DNA from: Brevibacterium marinum
GTDB lineage: Bacteria > Actinomycetota > Actinomycetes > Actinomycetales > Brevibacteriaceae
Length of the DNA: 64,000 nt
Direction: 5' to 3'
Assembly: GCF_011927955.1 (NCBI RefSeq)
Contig: NZ_JAATJN010000001.1
Location: forward strand, 2,356,001 to 2,420,000
In this document: positions 8,423 to 16,244 of the stretch, one piece after another
Layout: the number at the start of each line of letters is the position of its first letter
Position numbering within the stretch: position 1 is the first letter of the stretch
Notes under the pieces: model-generated
Seen by the model: only the letters and a program-made list of their open reading frames with translations
What the model was told of the DNA's origin: nothing
Database searches by the model: none
Translations under genes and position numbers: made by a program

Positions 8423-9403
8423 ATGGCAAAACAGGCACCACCCGGGGACCCGCAGATGATCGGCCTCGACTGGGGAACGAGCTCGCTGCGAGCCTTCCTC
8501 ATCGGCAGTGACGGAACGGTTCTCGCCGAACGCAACGGCTCCGACGGGATCATGGCCGTCAGCCCGGACGCAGCCGACCTCCGAGGTGAATTCTCTCGTA
8601 TCGCTCAGACCGCTATCGGTGACTGGCTGCCTGCCCACGGTTCTCTTCCGCTCCTGGCATGCGGAATGATCGGTTCGACCCAGGGAATCGCCGAGGCGGG
8701 ATACCTCGATCTGCCCACCGACCTCGGTGCCGTTGGCGGCCAACTGATGACGGTTGAACTGACCATCGGCGAACTCCACATCGTTCCCGGACTGCAGAAG
8801 ACTTCGACAGACGCGACCGCCCCCGATGTCATCCGGGGTGAAGAGACCGAACTGCTCGGTCTGCTCTCCGCCGGCCAGACAGAACCGACAACGGTAGTCC
8901 TCCCCGGTACGCACACCAAATGGGTGAGCTGTGAAGGAACTCGGGTCACCGACTTCTCCACTTCCATGAGCGGAGAAGTCTTCGGACTGTTGAGCACCTC
9001 GTCGATCCTCAGCCGTCTGGCCGAACCCACCGATGACTTCCACCTTGACGCCTTCGACTGGGGGCTGAGCGTCGGCGCTGACGATCCCGCCGCACTCACC
9101 TCCTCGATCTTCTCCGCACGCACCTGGGCCCTCGACGGACGACTGCACGCCGAGGCAATCAACGACTACCTCTCGGGAATGCTCATCGGCGCCGAGGTCG
9201 CCAGCCAACTCACGACCAAAGCCGACTCTGCCGCCCCCTTCATCGTCTGTGGAACCGCGGACCTCACGATGCGATACTCACGCGCCCTCCGCCGACACGG
9301 GCGAGAGACGACAGAAGCGGATCCGCGGGCCGCTGCCACCGGACTCTTCCGCATCGCCGAACAATCCGGCCTCGTGCCGACCAAGGAGACCACAAATGAC
9401 TGA
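8423..9403 (+). CDS. dgoK: 2-dehydro-3-deoxygalactonokinase
   Basis: Phosphorylates 2-keto-3-deoxygalactonate to the 6-phosphate, the second step of D-galactonate breakdown in the cytoplasm. The 326-aa protein starts with MAKQAPPGD and carries the DgoK N-terminal ATPase motif MIGLDWGTSSLRAFL, then LACGMIGSTQG and the VLPGTHTKWV motif. An in-frame ATG at 8396 also exists, but 8423 gives an N-terminus closer to the family. Its stop overlaps the next start (ATGACTGA), so translation of the aldolase is probably coupled. Order kinase-aldolase-dehydratase-transporter makes the pathway assignment firm. Confidence 0.93.
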   Translation: MAKQAPPGDPQMIGLDWGTSSLRAFLIGSDGTVLAERNGSDGIMAVSPDAADLRGEFSRIAQTAIGDWLPAHGSLPLLACGMIGSTQGIAEAGYLDLPTDLGAVGGQLMTVELTIGELHIVPGLQKTSTDATAPDVIRGEETELLGLLSAGQTEPTTVVLPGTHTKWVSCEGTRVTDFSTSMSGEVFGLLSTSSILSRLAEPTDDFHLDAFDWGLSVGADDPAALTSSIFSARTWALDGRLHAEAINDYLSGMLIGAEVASQLTTKADSAAPFIVCGTADLTMRYSRALRRHGRETTEADPRAAATGLFRIAEQSGLVPTKETTND

Positions 9404-10010
9404 CACTGTTCCCACCGGCCTCATCGCCATCCTCCGCGGGGTTCGCTCTGACGAGGTCCTCGACATCGCCGAGGGGATCGTCGCTGCAGGGTTCTCCGCC
9501 ATCGAAGTCCCGCTCAACTCACCGGACCCCGTGGCTTCGATCGAGGCATTGGTCAACCGATTCGGTGATGAGGTGGAGATCGGTGCCGGCACGGTTCTCA
9601 CCGCCCGGCAGGTCCGCGACTGCAAGCAAGCCGGTGCCCGCATCATCGTCGCCCCCGACACCGATACCGAAGTCATCCAGACCGCGCTCGGGATGGGGCT
9701 CACCCCGTACCCGGGAGCCGCGACCCCGACCGAGGCGTTCGCTGCCATCAAAGCAGGCGCCACCAAGGTCAAACTCTTCCCATCCTCGGCGGTCGGAATC
9801 AGCGGGATGAAGGCGTGGAGCGAGGTTCTTCCTGCCGGCACCGAACTCTTCCCCGTCGGGGGAGTGGGAGCCGACAACGCTGCCGAATGGCGCAACGCCG
9901 GTGCTGCCGGCCTGGGCCTCGGTTCCTCGCTCTATCGCCGAGGCGACCGCCCTGAAGTCGTACATGACCGGGCCGAGGCGATCGCCTCGGCGTGGGCCCA
10001 GGCCCACTGA
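9396..10010 (+). CDS. dgoA: 2-dehydro-3-deoxy-6-phosphogalactonate aldolase
   Basis: Class I aldolase splitting KDPGal into pyruvate and glyceraldehyde 3-phosphate. 204 aa from ATG 9396 (AAGGAG lies 7 bp upstream), a normal size for the KDPG/KDPGal family. The Schiff-base lysine is in KVKLFPSS, the general-base glutamate in AIEVPLNSP, and the phosphate-binding glycines in FPVGGVG and GLGLGSSLYR. KDPG aldolase (Eda) would look similar; the flanking dgoK and dgoD favour the galactonate isomer. Second gene of the dgo operon, overlapping dgoK by 8 bp. Confidence 0.92.
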   Translation: MTDTVPTGLIAILRGVRSDEVLDIAEGIVAAGFSAIEVPLNSPDPVASIEALVNRFGDEVEIGAGTVLTARQVRDCKQAGARIIVAPDTDTEVIQTALGMGLTPYPGAATPTEAFAAIKAGATKVKLFPSSAVGISGMKAWSEVLPAGTELFPVGGVGADNAAEWRNAGAAGLGLGSSLYRRGDRPEVVHDRAEAIASAWAQAH

Positions 10011-10057
10011 CCCAACGATGACAAGCAGATGACTACACCAGACGAAAGGCCAGACCA

Positions 10058-11206
10058 ATGAAGATCACGTCGATGACGACGTACACGGTGCCGCCGAGGT
10101 GGCTGTTCCTCAAGATCGAGACGGATGAAGGGATCGTCGGCTGGGGCGAGCCGATCATCGAAGGCAAGGCCGCCACGGTTGCCGCCGCCGTCGATGAACT
10201 CTCCGACCTGATCATCGGCAAGGACCCCGCGAACATCGAGGATTTGTGGACGATCATGTATCGCGGCGGCTTCTATCGCGGTGGGCCGATCCTCATGAGT
10301 GCGATCTCAGGTATCGACCAAGCGCTGTGGGACATCAAAGGCAAGTCACTCGGCCAGCCAGTGCACCAGCTGCTCGGTGGGAAGGTCAGGGATCGGATCC
10401 GCACGTACTCGTGGATCGGCGGCGACCGACCCGGCGACACAGCTGCGGCAGCACTGGAGACGAAGAACCGCGGGTTCACCGCCGTGAAGATGAACGCGAC
10501 CGAAGAGCTGCAGTTCATCGATTCCTACACCAAAGTCGACCAGGTCATCGAAAACGTGCAGGCTGTACGGGAAGCCACAGGCGACGACTTCGGCATCGGC
10601 ATCGACTTCCACGGTCGCGTGCACAAGCCGATGGCCAAGGTCCTCATCAAGGAACTCGAACCCTATCGACTTCTCTTCATCGAAGAACCTGTGCTCTCCG
10701 AACACTTCGGATCGCTGCGTGACGTCATGGCGAACACCCCGACGCCGATAGCACTGGGGGAGCGACTGTTCTCCCGCTGGGACTTCCGCGAAGTGATCGC
10801 CTCCGGTGCGGTCGACATCATCCAGCCCGACGTCTCCCACGCCGGCGGTATCACCGAGACGCGGAAGATCGCGATGATGGCCGAAGCCTACGATGTGGCG
10901 CTGGCGCTGCACTGTCCCCTGGGGCCGATCGCGCTCGCCTCCTGTCTGCAGGTCGATGCCGGCAGCTACAACGCGTTCATCCAGGAACAGAGCCTGGGCA
11001 TCCATTACAACACGAGCAACGACCTGCTCGACTACGTCACCGACGCTTCCGTGTTCAACTACGACGACGGCATGATCGACATCCCGTCCGGGCCCGGGCT
11101 CGGCATTGAGGTCAATGAGGACTACGTCATCGAACGCTCGGCCGAGGGGCACCGGTGGCGCAATCCCATCTGGCGTCACGACGACGGCTCGTTTGCGGAA
11201 TGGTGA
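10058..11206 (+). CDS. dgoD: D-galactonate dehydratase
   Basis: Mandelate-racemase/enolase superfamily enzyme that removes water from D-galactonate to give 2-keto-3-deoxygalactonate. 382 aa, as expected. Seen: [20 protein letters not shown] at the N-terminus, the capping domain, [11 protein letters not shown] with the first metal aspartate/histidine region, FIEEPVLSE and [12 protein letters not shown] with the metal-binding glutamates, and [10 protein letters not shown] near the C-terminus with the catalytic histidine. These match the GalD subgroup. It follows dgoA by 47 bp and precedes the transporter by 10 bp. Confidence 0.94.
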   Translation: MKITSMTTYTVPPRWLFLKIETDEGIVGWGEPIIEGKAATVAAAVDELSDLIIGKDPANIEDLWTIMYRGGFYRGGPILMSAISGIDQALWDIKGKSLGQPVHQLLGGKVRDRIRTYSWIGGDRPGDTAAAALETKNRGFTAVKMNATEELQFIDSYTKVDQVIENVQAVREATGDDFGIGIDFHGRVHKPMAKVLIKELEPYRLLFIEEPVLSEHFGSLRDVMANTPTPIALGERLFSRWDFREVIASGAVDIIQPDVSHAGGITETRKIAMMAEAYDVALALHCPLGPIALASCLQVDAGSYNAFIQEQSLGIHYNTSNDLLDYVTDASVFNYDDGMIDIPSGPGLGIEVNEDYVIERSAEGHRWRNPIWRHDDGSFAEW

Positions 11207-11216
11207 GGAGCTAACA

Positions 11217-12521
11217 ATGACTCAGCTGAAAACGCAGATGACCACGCGCCCGACTCGGATGCGCTACATCATCGCGCTCCTGCTCTTCATCACCGTCGTC
11301 ATCAACTACATGGACCGGGCCAACCTGTCCATTGCGATGCCGGCGCTGTCCCAAGAGTTCGATCTCACCACGGGCCAGCAGGGACTTCTGCTCTCGGCAT
11401 TCGGGTGGACCTACGCCGCGATGCAGCTGCCCGGCGGATGGCTCGTCGACCGAGTGCGACCTCGAGTACTCTATGCCTCCTGCTTGGTGCTGTGGTCCCT
11501 GGCCACACTGTTCATGGGAATCTCCGGCGGGTTCATTGCCCTCATCATCCTCCGGCTCCTGGTCGGCGGATTCGAAGCGCCCGCCTACCCGATCAACAAC
11601 AAGGTGGCCACCGCGTGGTTCCCCGAGCGTGAGCGCGGACGGGTCATCGCCTTCTACACTTCGGGGCAGTTCATCGGCCTCGCGCTGCTCACCCCCGTAC
11701 TGTCCTGGCTGCAGACGGTGCTCACGTGGCACTGGGTCTTCATCCTCACCGGGGTCGTCGGCATCATCTGGGCGTCCATCTGGTGGTTCGTCTACCGCGA
11801 GCCGCGTGACAAGTCGGGAGTCAACCAGCCCGAGATCGACCTCATCGCCTCGGGCGGGGGACTAGTCGATATTGAATCCGGTGCGACGAAGGAAACCAAG
11901 CCGAAGCTCAAATGGTCGGATGTGAAGGTAGTGCTCTCCAGACGGAAGCTGTGGGGCATCTACCTCGGCCAGTTCTGCCTGACTTCGACCCTGTGGTTCT
12001 TCCTCACATGGTTCCCGACCTACCTCGTCGACTACCGAGGGATGGACTACATCGAGTCGGGCTTCATGGCCTCACTACCGTTCATCGCCGCCCTCGTCGG
12101 GGTACTGCTTTCGGGGTGGGTCTCCGACTTAATGGTGAAAAAGGGACTGTCACTGGGCACCGCGCGGAAGCTGCCGATCATCATCGGCTTGGCGATGACG
12201 GTGTTCATGCTCGGCGCGAACTACACGGATTCGACTGCGTTGGTCATCGTGTTCATGTCAATCGCCTTCTTCGGCAATGGCTTTGCTTCGATCACTTGGT
12301 CGCTGGTGTCCGCTCTCGCTCCCGAGCGACTGTTGGGTCTGACTGGAGGCATGTTCAATTTCATCGGCAACCTGTCCTCGATTGCGACCCCGATCGTCAT
12401 CGGCTTCCTCGTCACCGACATCGACTTCGCGCCTGCGTTTATATACATGGCTGCGATCACCATTGTCGGTGTGCTGTCATACGTGTTCCTCGTTGGGAAG
12501 GTTGAACGTGTGGAGGAATGA
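11217..12521 (+). CDS. dgoT: MFS transporter, D-galactonate/proton symporter type
   Basis: 434-aa major-facilitator protein of the anion:cation symporter (ACS) family with 12 predicted membrane segments. INYMDRANLSIAMPALSQEF at the first helix and the GGFEAPAYPINNKVATAWFP block at helix 4-5 are typical of the DgoT/GudP/ExuT group that imports hexonates. A long cytoplasmic loop lies near residues 215-240. Start at ATG 11217 is set by GAGGAG 7 bp upstream. Last gene of the dgo operon. The substrate is inferred from context. Confidence 0.9.
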   Translation: MTQLKTQMTTRPTRMRYIIALLLFITVVINYMDRANLSIAMPALSQEFDLTTGQQGLLLSAFGWTYAAMQLPGGWLVDRVRPRVLYASCLVLWSLATLFMGISGGFIALIILRLLVGGFEAPAYPINNKVATAWFPERERGRVIAFYTSGQFIGLALLTPVLSWLQTVLTWHWVFILTGVVGIIWASIWWFVYREPRDKSGVNQPEIDLIASGGGLVDIESGATKETKPKLKWSDVKVVLSRRKLWGIYLGQFCLTSTLWFFLTWFPTYLVDYRGMDYIESGFMASLPFIAALVGVLLSGWVSDLMVKKGLSLGTARKLPIIIGLAMTVFMLGANYTDSTALVIVFMSIAFFGNGFASITWSLVSALAPERLLGLTGGMFNFIGNLSSIATPIVIGFLVTDIDFAPAFIYMAAITIVGVLSYVFLVGKVERVEE

Positions 12522-12931
12522 CTGGCTAATTTGAAAGCTACAAGTTAGTCAACCCCCTGGGCTGAGCAGCTTTGTGAGCTTCGCGCTGCCTTTGGGTTAC
12601 CCGTGGTTACGATCCGCCTTCGCCACAGAGGTGATTAGCATCACCCCTGGTTCCGTTTCATTTTGTTTAATATCGAAAATGGCTTCTTTAACGAGGTCGA
12701 TATTGTCGTCGATCCAGGCCGCTGAGATGATACCGCGGAGTCGTTGGCAATCCGTATGACTTTGCCACACATCACGAGGACCTTCGCGGCCTGTGACCAG
12801 GTTCAGTTGGCTTCGCCGGCACCATAGCCTATTAGTAGTAAAGTTCATCTCACCTGAGCAACGCAGGAGCGGGATTAGTCGCGTTATCAAACGACACGCA
12901 TAAATGATGTGGCAATCCGCAATTTACGAAG
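12522..12931. other. Intergenic region at the island edge, possible small minus-strand ORF
   Basis: 410 bp between the convergent dgoT and nuclease genes. GC content falls here. A minus-strand frame (12597-12890, TTG start) could encode about 97 aa ending in EPGVMLITSVAKADRNHG; I recognise no family and see no ribosome binding site, so I do not call a gene. The region lies directly 3' of the RT-nuclease operon. It could also hold a terminator or a non-coding RNA of that system. Confidence 0.35.
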
Positions 12932-13609
12932 TCAATTTGGTGATTCGAATCTGTTAGGCACAAAAATTCGGCTATACGATTCGATACTACTGAGAATTTC
13001 CAGGCGAGTATCAACCCACGGACGTCCGCTCAGCTGAAGACTTGCATCTTGAAGTTTTGCTCGAATCGAGCAACCCATTCGCGGGTTCAGTATCGCGAAC
13101 GATGATACATCCTTCCCGGTCTCTGCCAAGATCGCGGAATACAGTAGGACTTGCCTCACATCTCTCGGTGAAAAGTTTCTAGATACGCATTTGAACTCGA
13201 CGAGCAGATCGCCGCACAATAGATCAGCCTCAGACGCTCTCAGCGCCGCAAAGCCCGGAACAACGGGCATCCACTTGCGGGTTTCTTGATCGAAAGATTC
13301 AATACTAGACAAGATTGCGTCCCGTAGCTGGTAAACAACACGCCTATTAGCGCTCGAAATCGGCGAGTTCTTCACGTTGTCGAGCCGAGCAATCTTCTCC
13401 TTAGCAACTGCGAACGCTTGATCGTCCGGCAGGGTTTCGGTCGCGAGCATGAAAGCAGTTTCAGAAATCAGATCCCAGCCCTCGCTAGGACCGCCACTCT
13501 CCTCATCGACACTTCCGATTTGCTGCTGTCCGATAAATGCGGATTCAAACGGAGTTAGAGTCCGCCAGAACATCGGCATGGAGGCGATTTTCTCGACAGT
13601 GAATTTCAT
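12932..13609 (-). CDS. Predicted PD-(D/E)XK nuclease partner of the reverse transcriptase
   Basis: 225-aa protein with no strong family match known to me. Residues 125-161 show a restriction-endonuclease-like core: ASEADLLCGDLLVEFKCV (D129, E138, K140, i.e. D-x8-E-x-K) followed by a helix with RDVRQVLLYSAIL, whose glutamine fits the extended QxxxY motif of RecB-like nucleases. The N-terminal 110 residues are helical and unassigned. Its ATG overlaps the stop of the reverse transcriptase gene (ATGA), so the two proteins are translationally coupled and probably work together. GC content is clearly below the flanking genes, pointing to horizontal acquisition. The nuclease call is inference from the motif. 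Confidence 0.65.
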   Translation of the reverse strand: MKFTVEKIASMPMFWRTLTPFESAFIGQQQIGSVDEESGGPSEGWDLISETAFMLATETLPDDQAFAVAKEKIARLDNVKNSPISSANRRVVYQLRDAILSSIESFDQETRKWMPVVPGFAALRASEADLLCGDLLVEFKCVSRNFSPRDVRQVLLYSAILAETGKDVSSFAILNPRMGCSIRAKLQDASLQLSGRPWVDTRLEILSSIESYSRIFVPNRFESPN

Positions 13610-15249
13610 GGCGATTCCTGGACAAATGGATGGCGCACTCTTGGAAGCGTCTTTAGCGCACTTTTTCGCCAGTGTTTACCCTCATCGCCCAACACATAAG
13701 ACGCTCGGACGAATTCCTCTTGCAATCTCGGATGCATGGAACCAAAATGAGTCTTCTTGACCCGTAGCCAGTATGCAAGCCCCCAACTAGAGAAAACCTT
13801 CATAGTTTCGGCCTGAACTAAAGCCGAGGGCCCGCCTGATGCTCCATAGGTTCGTGTGTATATGTGGTTTAACAACTGCTCATTCGCCCTCGATTTGCAC
13901 GCACCGATGATACGAATGCAATATACCATGTTGATTTCAGAGTCGGAAATATATCGGTCACGATCGACCAAAGAACGTACTTGATCGACTAATTGCACCA
14001 CCTGATCTCGATCTCCATCAGCTACAAGCTTCTCGACGACGTAAAGTAGCGATCTGAGCACTTTGGGAAGAACTGGATACAATTTATTCGTGTGCGATAG
14101 CATAGTTTGACAAGCTTGAACTTGAACGTTTGCCGGCATCGCGTGTAACGATCTTGCGATTTTAGCCACAACACTTAGGTCAGAACGACCCTTAGACAGT
14201 TCTGTTGCTAGCAGTTCCATCAGATTGAACTGGTCAAGTGCGCTTCTCAGCTTTTCATAATCTTCTTCAGCGTCTGGAGCATAGGGATCATAGTATAGTC
14301 TAATTCCTAGAAAATGTTGGGCGGACCCCGTCTCTGCCCCGGAATAGTCCAACGAATCAATAAACTCACGTGCTGGAACGAGATTAGTTTTATGTTTTTG
14401 TAGACTTAAGCCTTCGGTTTCAAAAAAGTATTCTGACAAAATCGCGGTAATGTGATTGGCTTCGTCCACGGAATCTACGAATACTCGGTAATCATCGGCA
14501 TACCGAGTAAACTTCAAATTCAAATGGTTAAGCATGTATTGATCTGCGGCCATCAGCAGAACTTCGGACAGAATCCGGGAAGCAGGGCCACCGATTGGTA
14601 TCCCGAAAGATCTGCCTGTGTTGAATTGCATTAGCATCGAGTTCAGCATGCCCGGTATTGAAGAACCCGGCAAAACATATTTAATTTCATTTTCCATGCG
14701 ATGTAGGTATATTCGTGAGTAAAAATCAGCGAGATCTAGCATCAGAACATATTTATGGTCATTCGCGCTGCTTCTCGCCGCATCAAGAAACTGCCCCCAA
14801 CCTCCGACTAAAAATAGATCATGGTGGCTATCGTCCTGGACAAATCGATGCGAGAATACTATCTTCTCGTCGCAGGTGAGGCGTTGCTGTTCCGCGTGGT
14901 TGCCGATATGGATTGCCAACGAAAGATAGACTAGGTTCCAAAGCGGATCAATCTTTGTAACCCACCGATATCCGTGATAGCCTGCCGGTGAAATGCAAGA
15001 TTGATTCACCGGAGGAACGGTATTTAGGGCACTCTCGAATGATTCTTTTGATGACAGAATTTCTGTTACTTTATCGATCATTTTGTTCCGGCTATTTTCG
15101 GAATATTCGGCCAATCTGTAGTCGAAGCTTCTCGGGAAAACGTCAGTATCAGAATGAACTTTTATATTATTTAGTGCTCGTTCTATTGTAGATCTCGTTA
15201 CTTCGGGCATCTTCTCTCCGCTCGTTTTCATAAGTTTCAATTGACTCAA
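13606..15249 (-). CDS. Reverse transcriptase of the UG/Abi (defence-associated) type
   Basis: 547-aa RNA-directed DNA polymerase (numbering from TTG 15249; ATG 15231 or ATG 15210 are alternatives, the last with GGAGAG just upstream). RT motifs in order: DLADFYSRIYLH (172-183, first catalytic Asp), GIPIGGPASRILSE (216-229), RYADDYRVF (249-257, the YxDD box) and LSLQKHKTNL (281-290). Group II introns and retrons usually have SPxLxN where this protein has SRILSE, a feature I associate with UG/Abi reverse transcriptases. There is no maturase X or HNH domain. The C-terminal 220 residues are helix-rich, like the alpha-repeat tail of AbiK/AbiP2-type enzymes. Low GC; overlaps the nuclease gene by 4 bp. 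Exact UG group not assigned. Confidence 0.88.
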   Translation of the reverse strand: MSQLKLMKTSGEKMPEVTRSTIERALNNIKVHSDTDVFPRSFDYRLAEYSENSRNKMIDKVTEILSSKESFESALNTVPPVNQSCISPAGYHGYRWVTKIDPLWNLVYLSLAIHIGNHAEQQRLTCDEKIVFSHRFVQDDSHHDLFLVGGWGQFLDAARSSANDHKYVLMLDLADFYSRIYLHRMENEIKYVLPGSSIPGMLNSMLMQFNTGRSFGIPIGGPASRILSEVLLMAADQYMLNHLNLKFTRYADDYRVFVDSVDEANHITAILSEYFFETEGLSLQKHKTNLVPAREFIDSLDYSGAETGSAQHFLGIRLYYDPYAPDAEEDYEKLRSALDQFNLMELLATELSKGRSDLSVVAKIARSLHAMPANVQVQACQTMLSHTNKLYPVLPKVLRSLLYVVEKLVADGDRDQVVQLVDQVRSLVDRDRYISDSEINMVYCIRIIGACKSRANEQLLNHIYTRTYGASGGPSALVQAETMKVFSSWGLAYWLRVKKTHFGSMHPRLQEEFVRASYVLGDEGKHWRKSALKTLPRVRHPFVQESP

Positions 15250-15312
15250 CTGTTCGATACTTGCTGTCCACTATAGATTTAATCATACTACAATGATATT
15301 ACCCACGTGCGT
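15250..15312 (-). promoter_or_regulatory. AT-rich region upstream of the reverse transcriptase
   Basis: Sixty AT-rich bases precede the RT gene. On the minus strand TATGAT and, further downstream, TATAGT resemble -10 hexamers, but no convincing -35 is seen. Some defence reverse transcriptases keep a non-coding RNA upstream of the gene; I cannot recognise one here from sequence alone. Confidence 0.3.
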
Positions 15313-16199
15313 CTACTCTGTGCTTTCGTGTGGGGCCTGCGTGGATTGGGCGTGTAGTAGCCTTTTGCCGAAGTCGAGAGATTTCAGGTCAGTGGCTAAC
15401 GCGATGTAACTGTTGAATACACCGTTGCGACTCAGAGTCGTTCTTGCGCAACTTGTCCCCGCCATACTTCGACACTGCGCTGGTCCTGTCCGGGCTTTCA
15501 CTGGATCTGGTGATGGGGGTGTGCGGCAGTCTCTATGGGCGAGTCGGAACTCGCGCGCTGCTCGCCCGAGGGGGACCTGGCGCTTTAGTCTGTGCGGTTG
15601 CGAATGCCCAGCACTGATCTATGTAGTTGTCCAGGTCTGTCGTTGGTCTCAATCGGGCCGTTCGAGGTTCCCAGTCGGGTGAAGAAGGCCCGCTACTTCG
15701 GCGGTGCCTTGCTTCAGCGGCCCTCCCAGCCGTTTGAGCTCGACCAGCTCGGTCGCCAGGTTGGTTGTCAGGGTGTCAACGGCCGTTCGCAATAGTTTCT
15801 TCTTGCCTTCGCCGCGTTCGGCGGTTCAATAGGCGATCACGATGTCTTGGCAGATAGTCCAGGTGACTTCGACTTCGGTGAAATTCGGATCTGCTGTCGT
15901 CGAGTTTCGCGATCCTCTCCTGCTGCTTTCTCATGAGCAGAATGCTAACTGTATGCGGGGTCCGCCGCGCCCGATACAACGGGCGCTTTACCCGACTGGG
16001 GTGGGCGGCCTGTGTACTCCTGATGAAAACCGCGACGCGCCTCGCCGAGCGCATCACCGGCGAGTTTGAAGACGTGGAAGGGGTCGCTGACTTCCACGGC
16101 ATCGGACGGTTGCTCGGGCGCCGCGGTCTTGAAACCGGAGAACCCGTCAATGAGGAAAACGTCGATACTTTCGCGCCATTCTCGCTGTCGGGCTCTCAA
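15313..16199 (-). pseudogene. ISL3-family transposase remnant
   Basis: The minus strand reads WRESIDVFLIDGFSGFKTAA and VSDPFHVFKLAGDALGEARR (15,945-16,199), the catalytic-core sequence of ISL3-family transposases (compare DGFxGFKTA...DPFHVVxLAGDAL). In the next frame follow RPLYRARRTPHT and KQQERIAKL, then in a third frame EVEVTWTICQDIVIAY and a stop. Shorter traces continue to about 15,313 (NSYIALATDLKSLDF, compare NYIARSL). At least two frameshifts and several stops make it non-functional, and the N-terminal part is missing. Inverted repeats were not found. It shows that mobile elements have visited this island. Confidence 0.7.
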
Positions 16200-16244
16200 T
16201 AATAGTTTGTGAGATGTCGGTGAGGAATCGAGACGCCGAGCGAT

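Noticed and set aside
13606-15249. Group II intron or retron for the reverse transcriptase
   Set aside because: No maturase or HNH domain, no visible intron RNA domains, and SRILSE in place of the usual SPxLxN; no obvious msr/msd repeat pair was seen, though a non-coding RNA cannot be excluded by eye.
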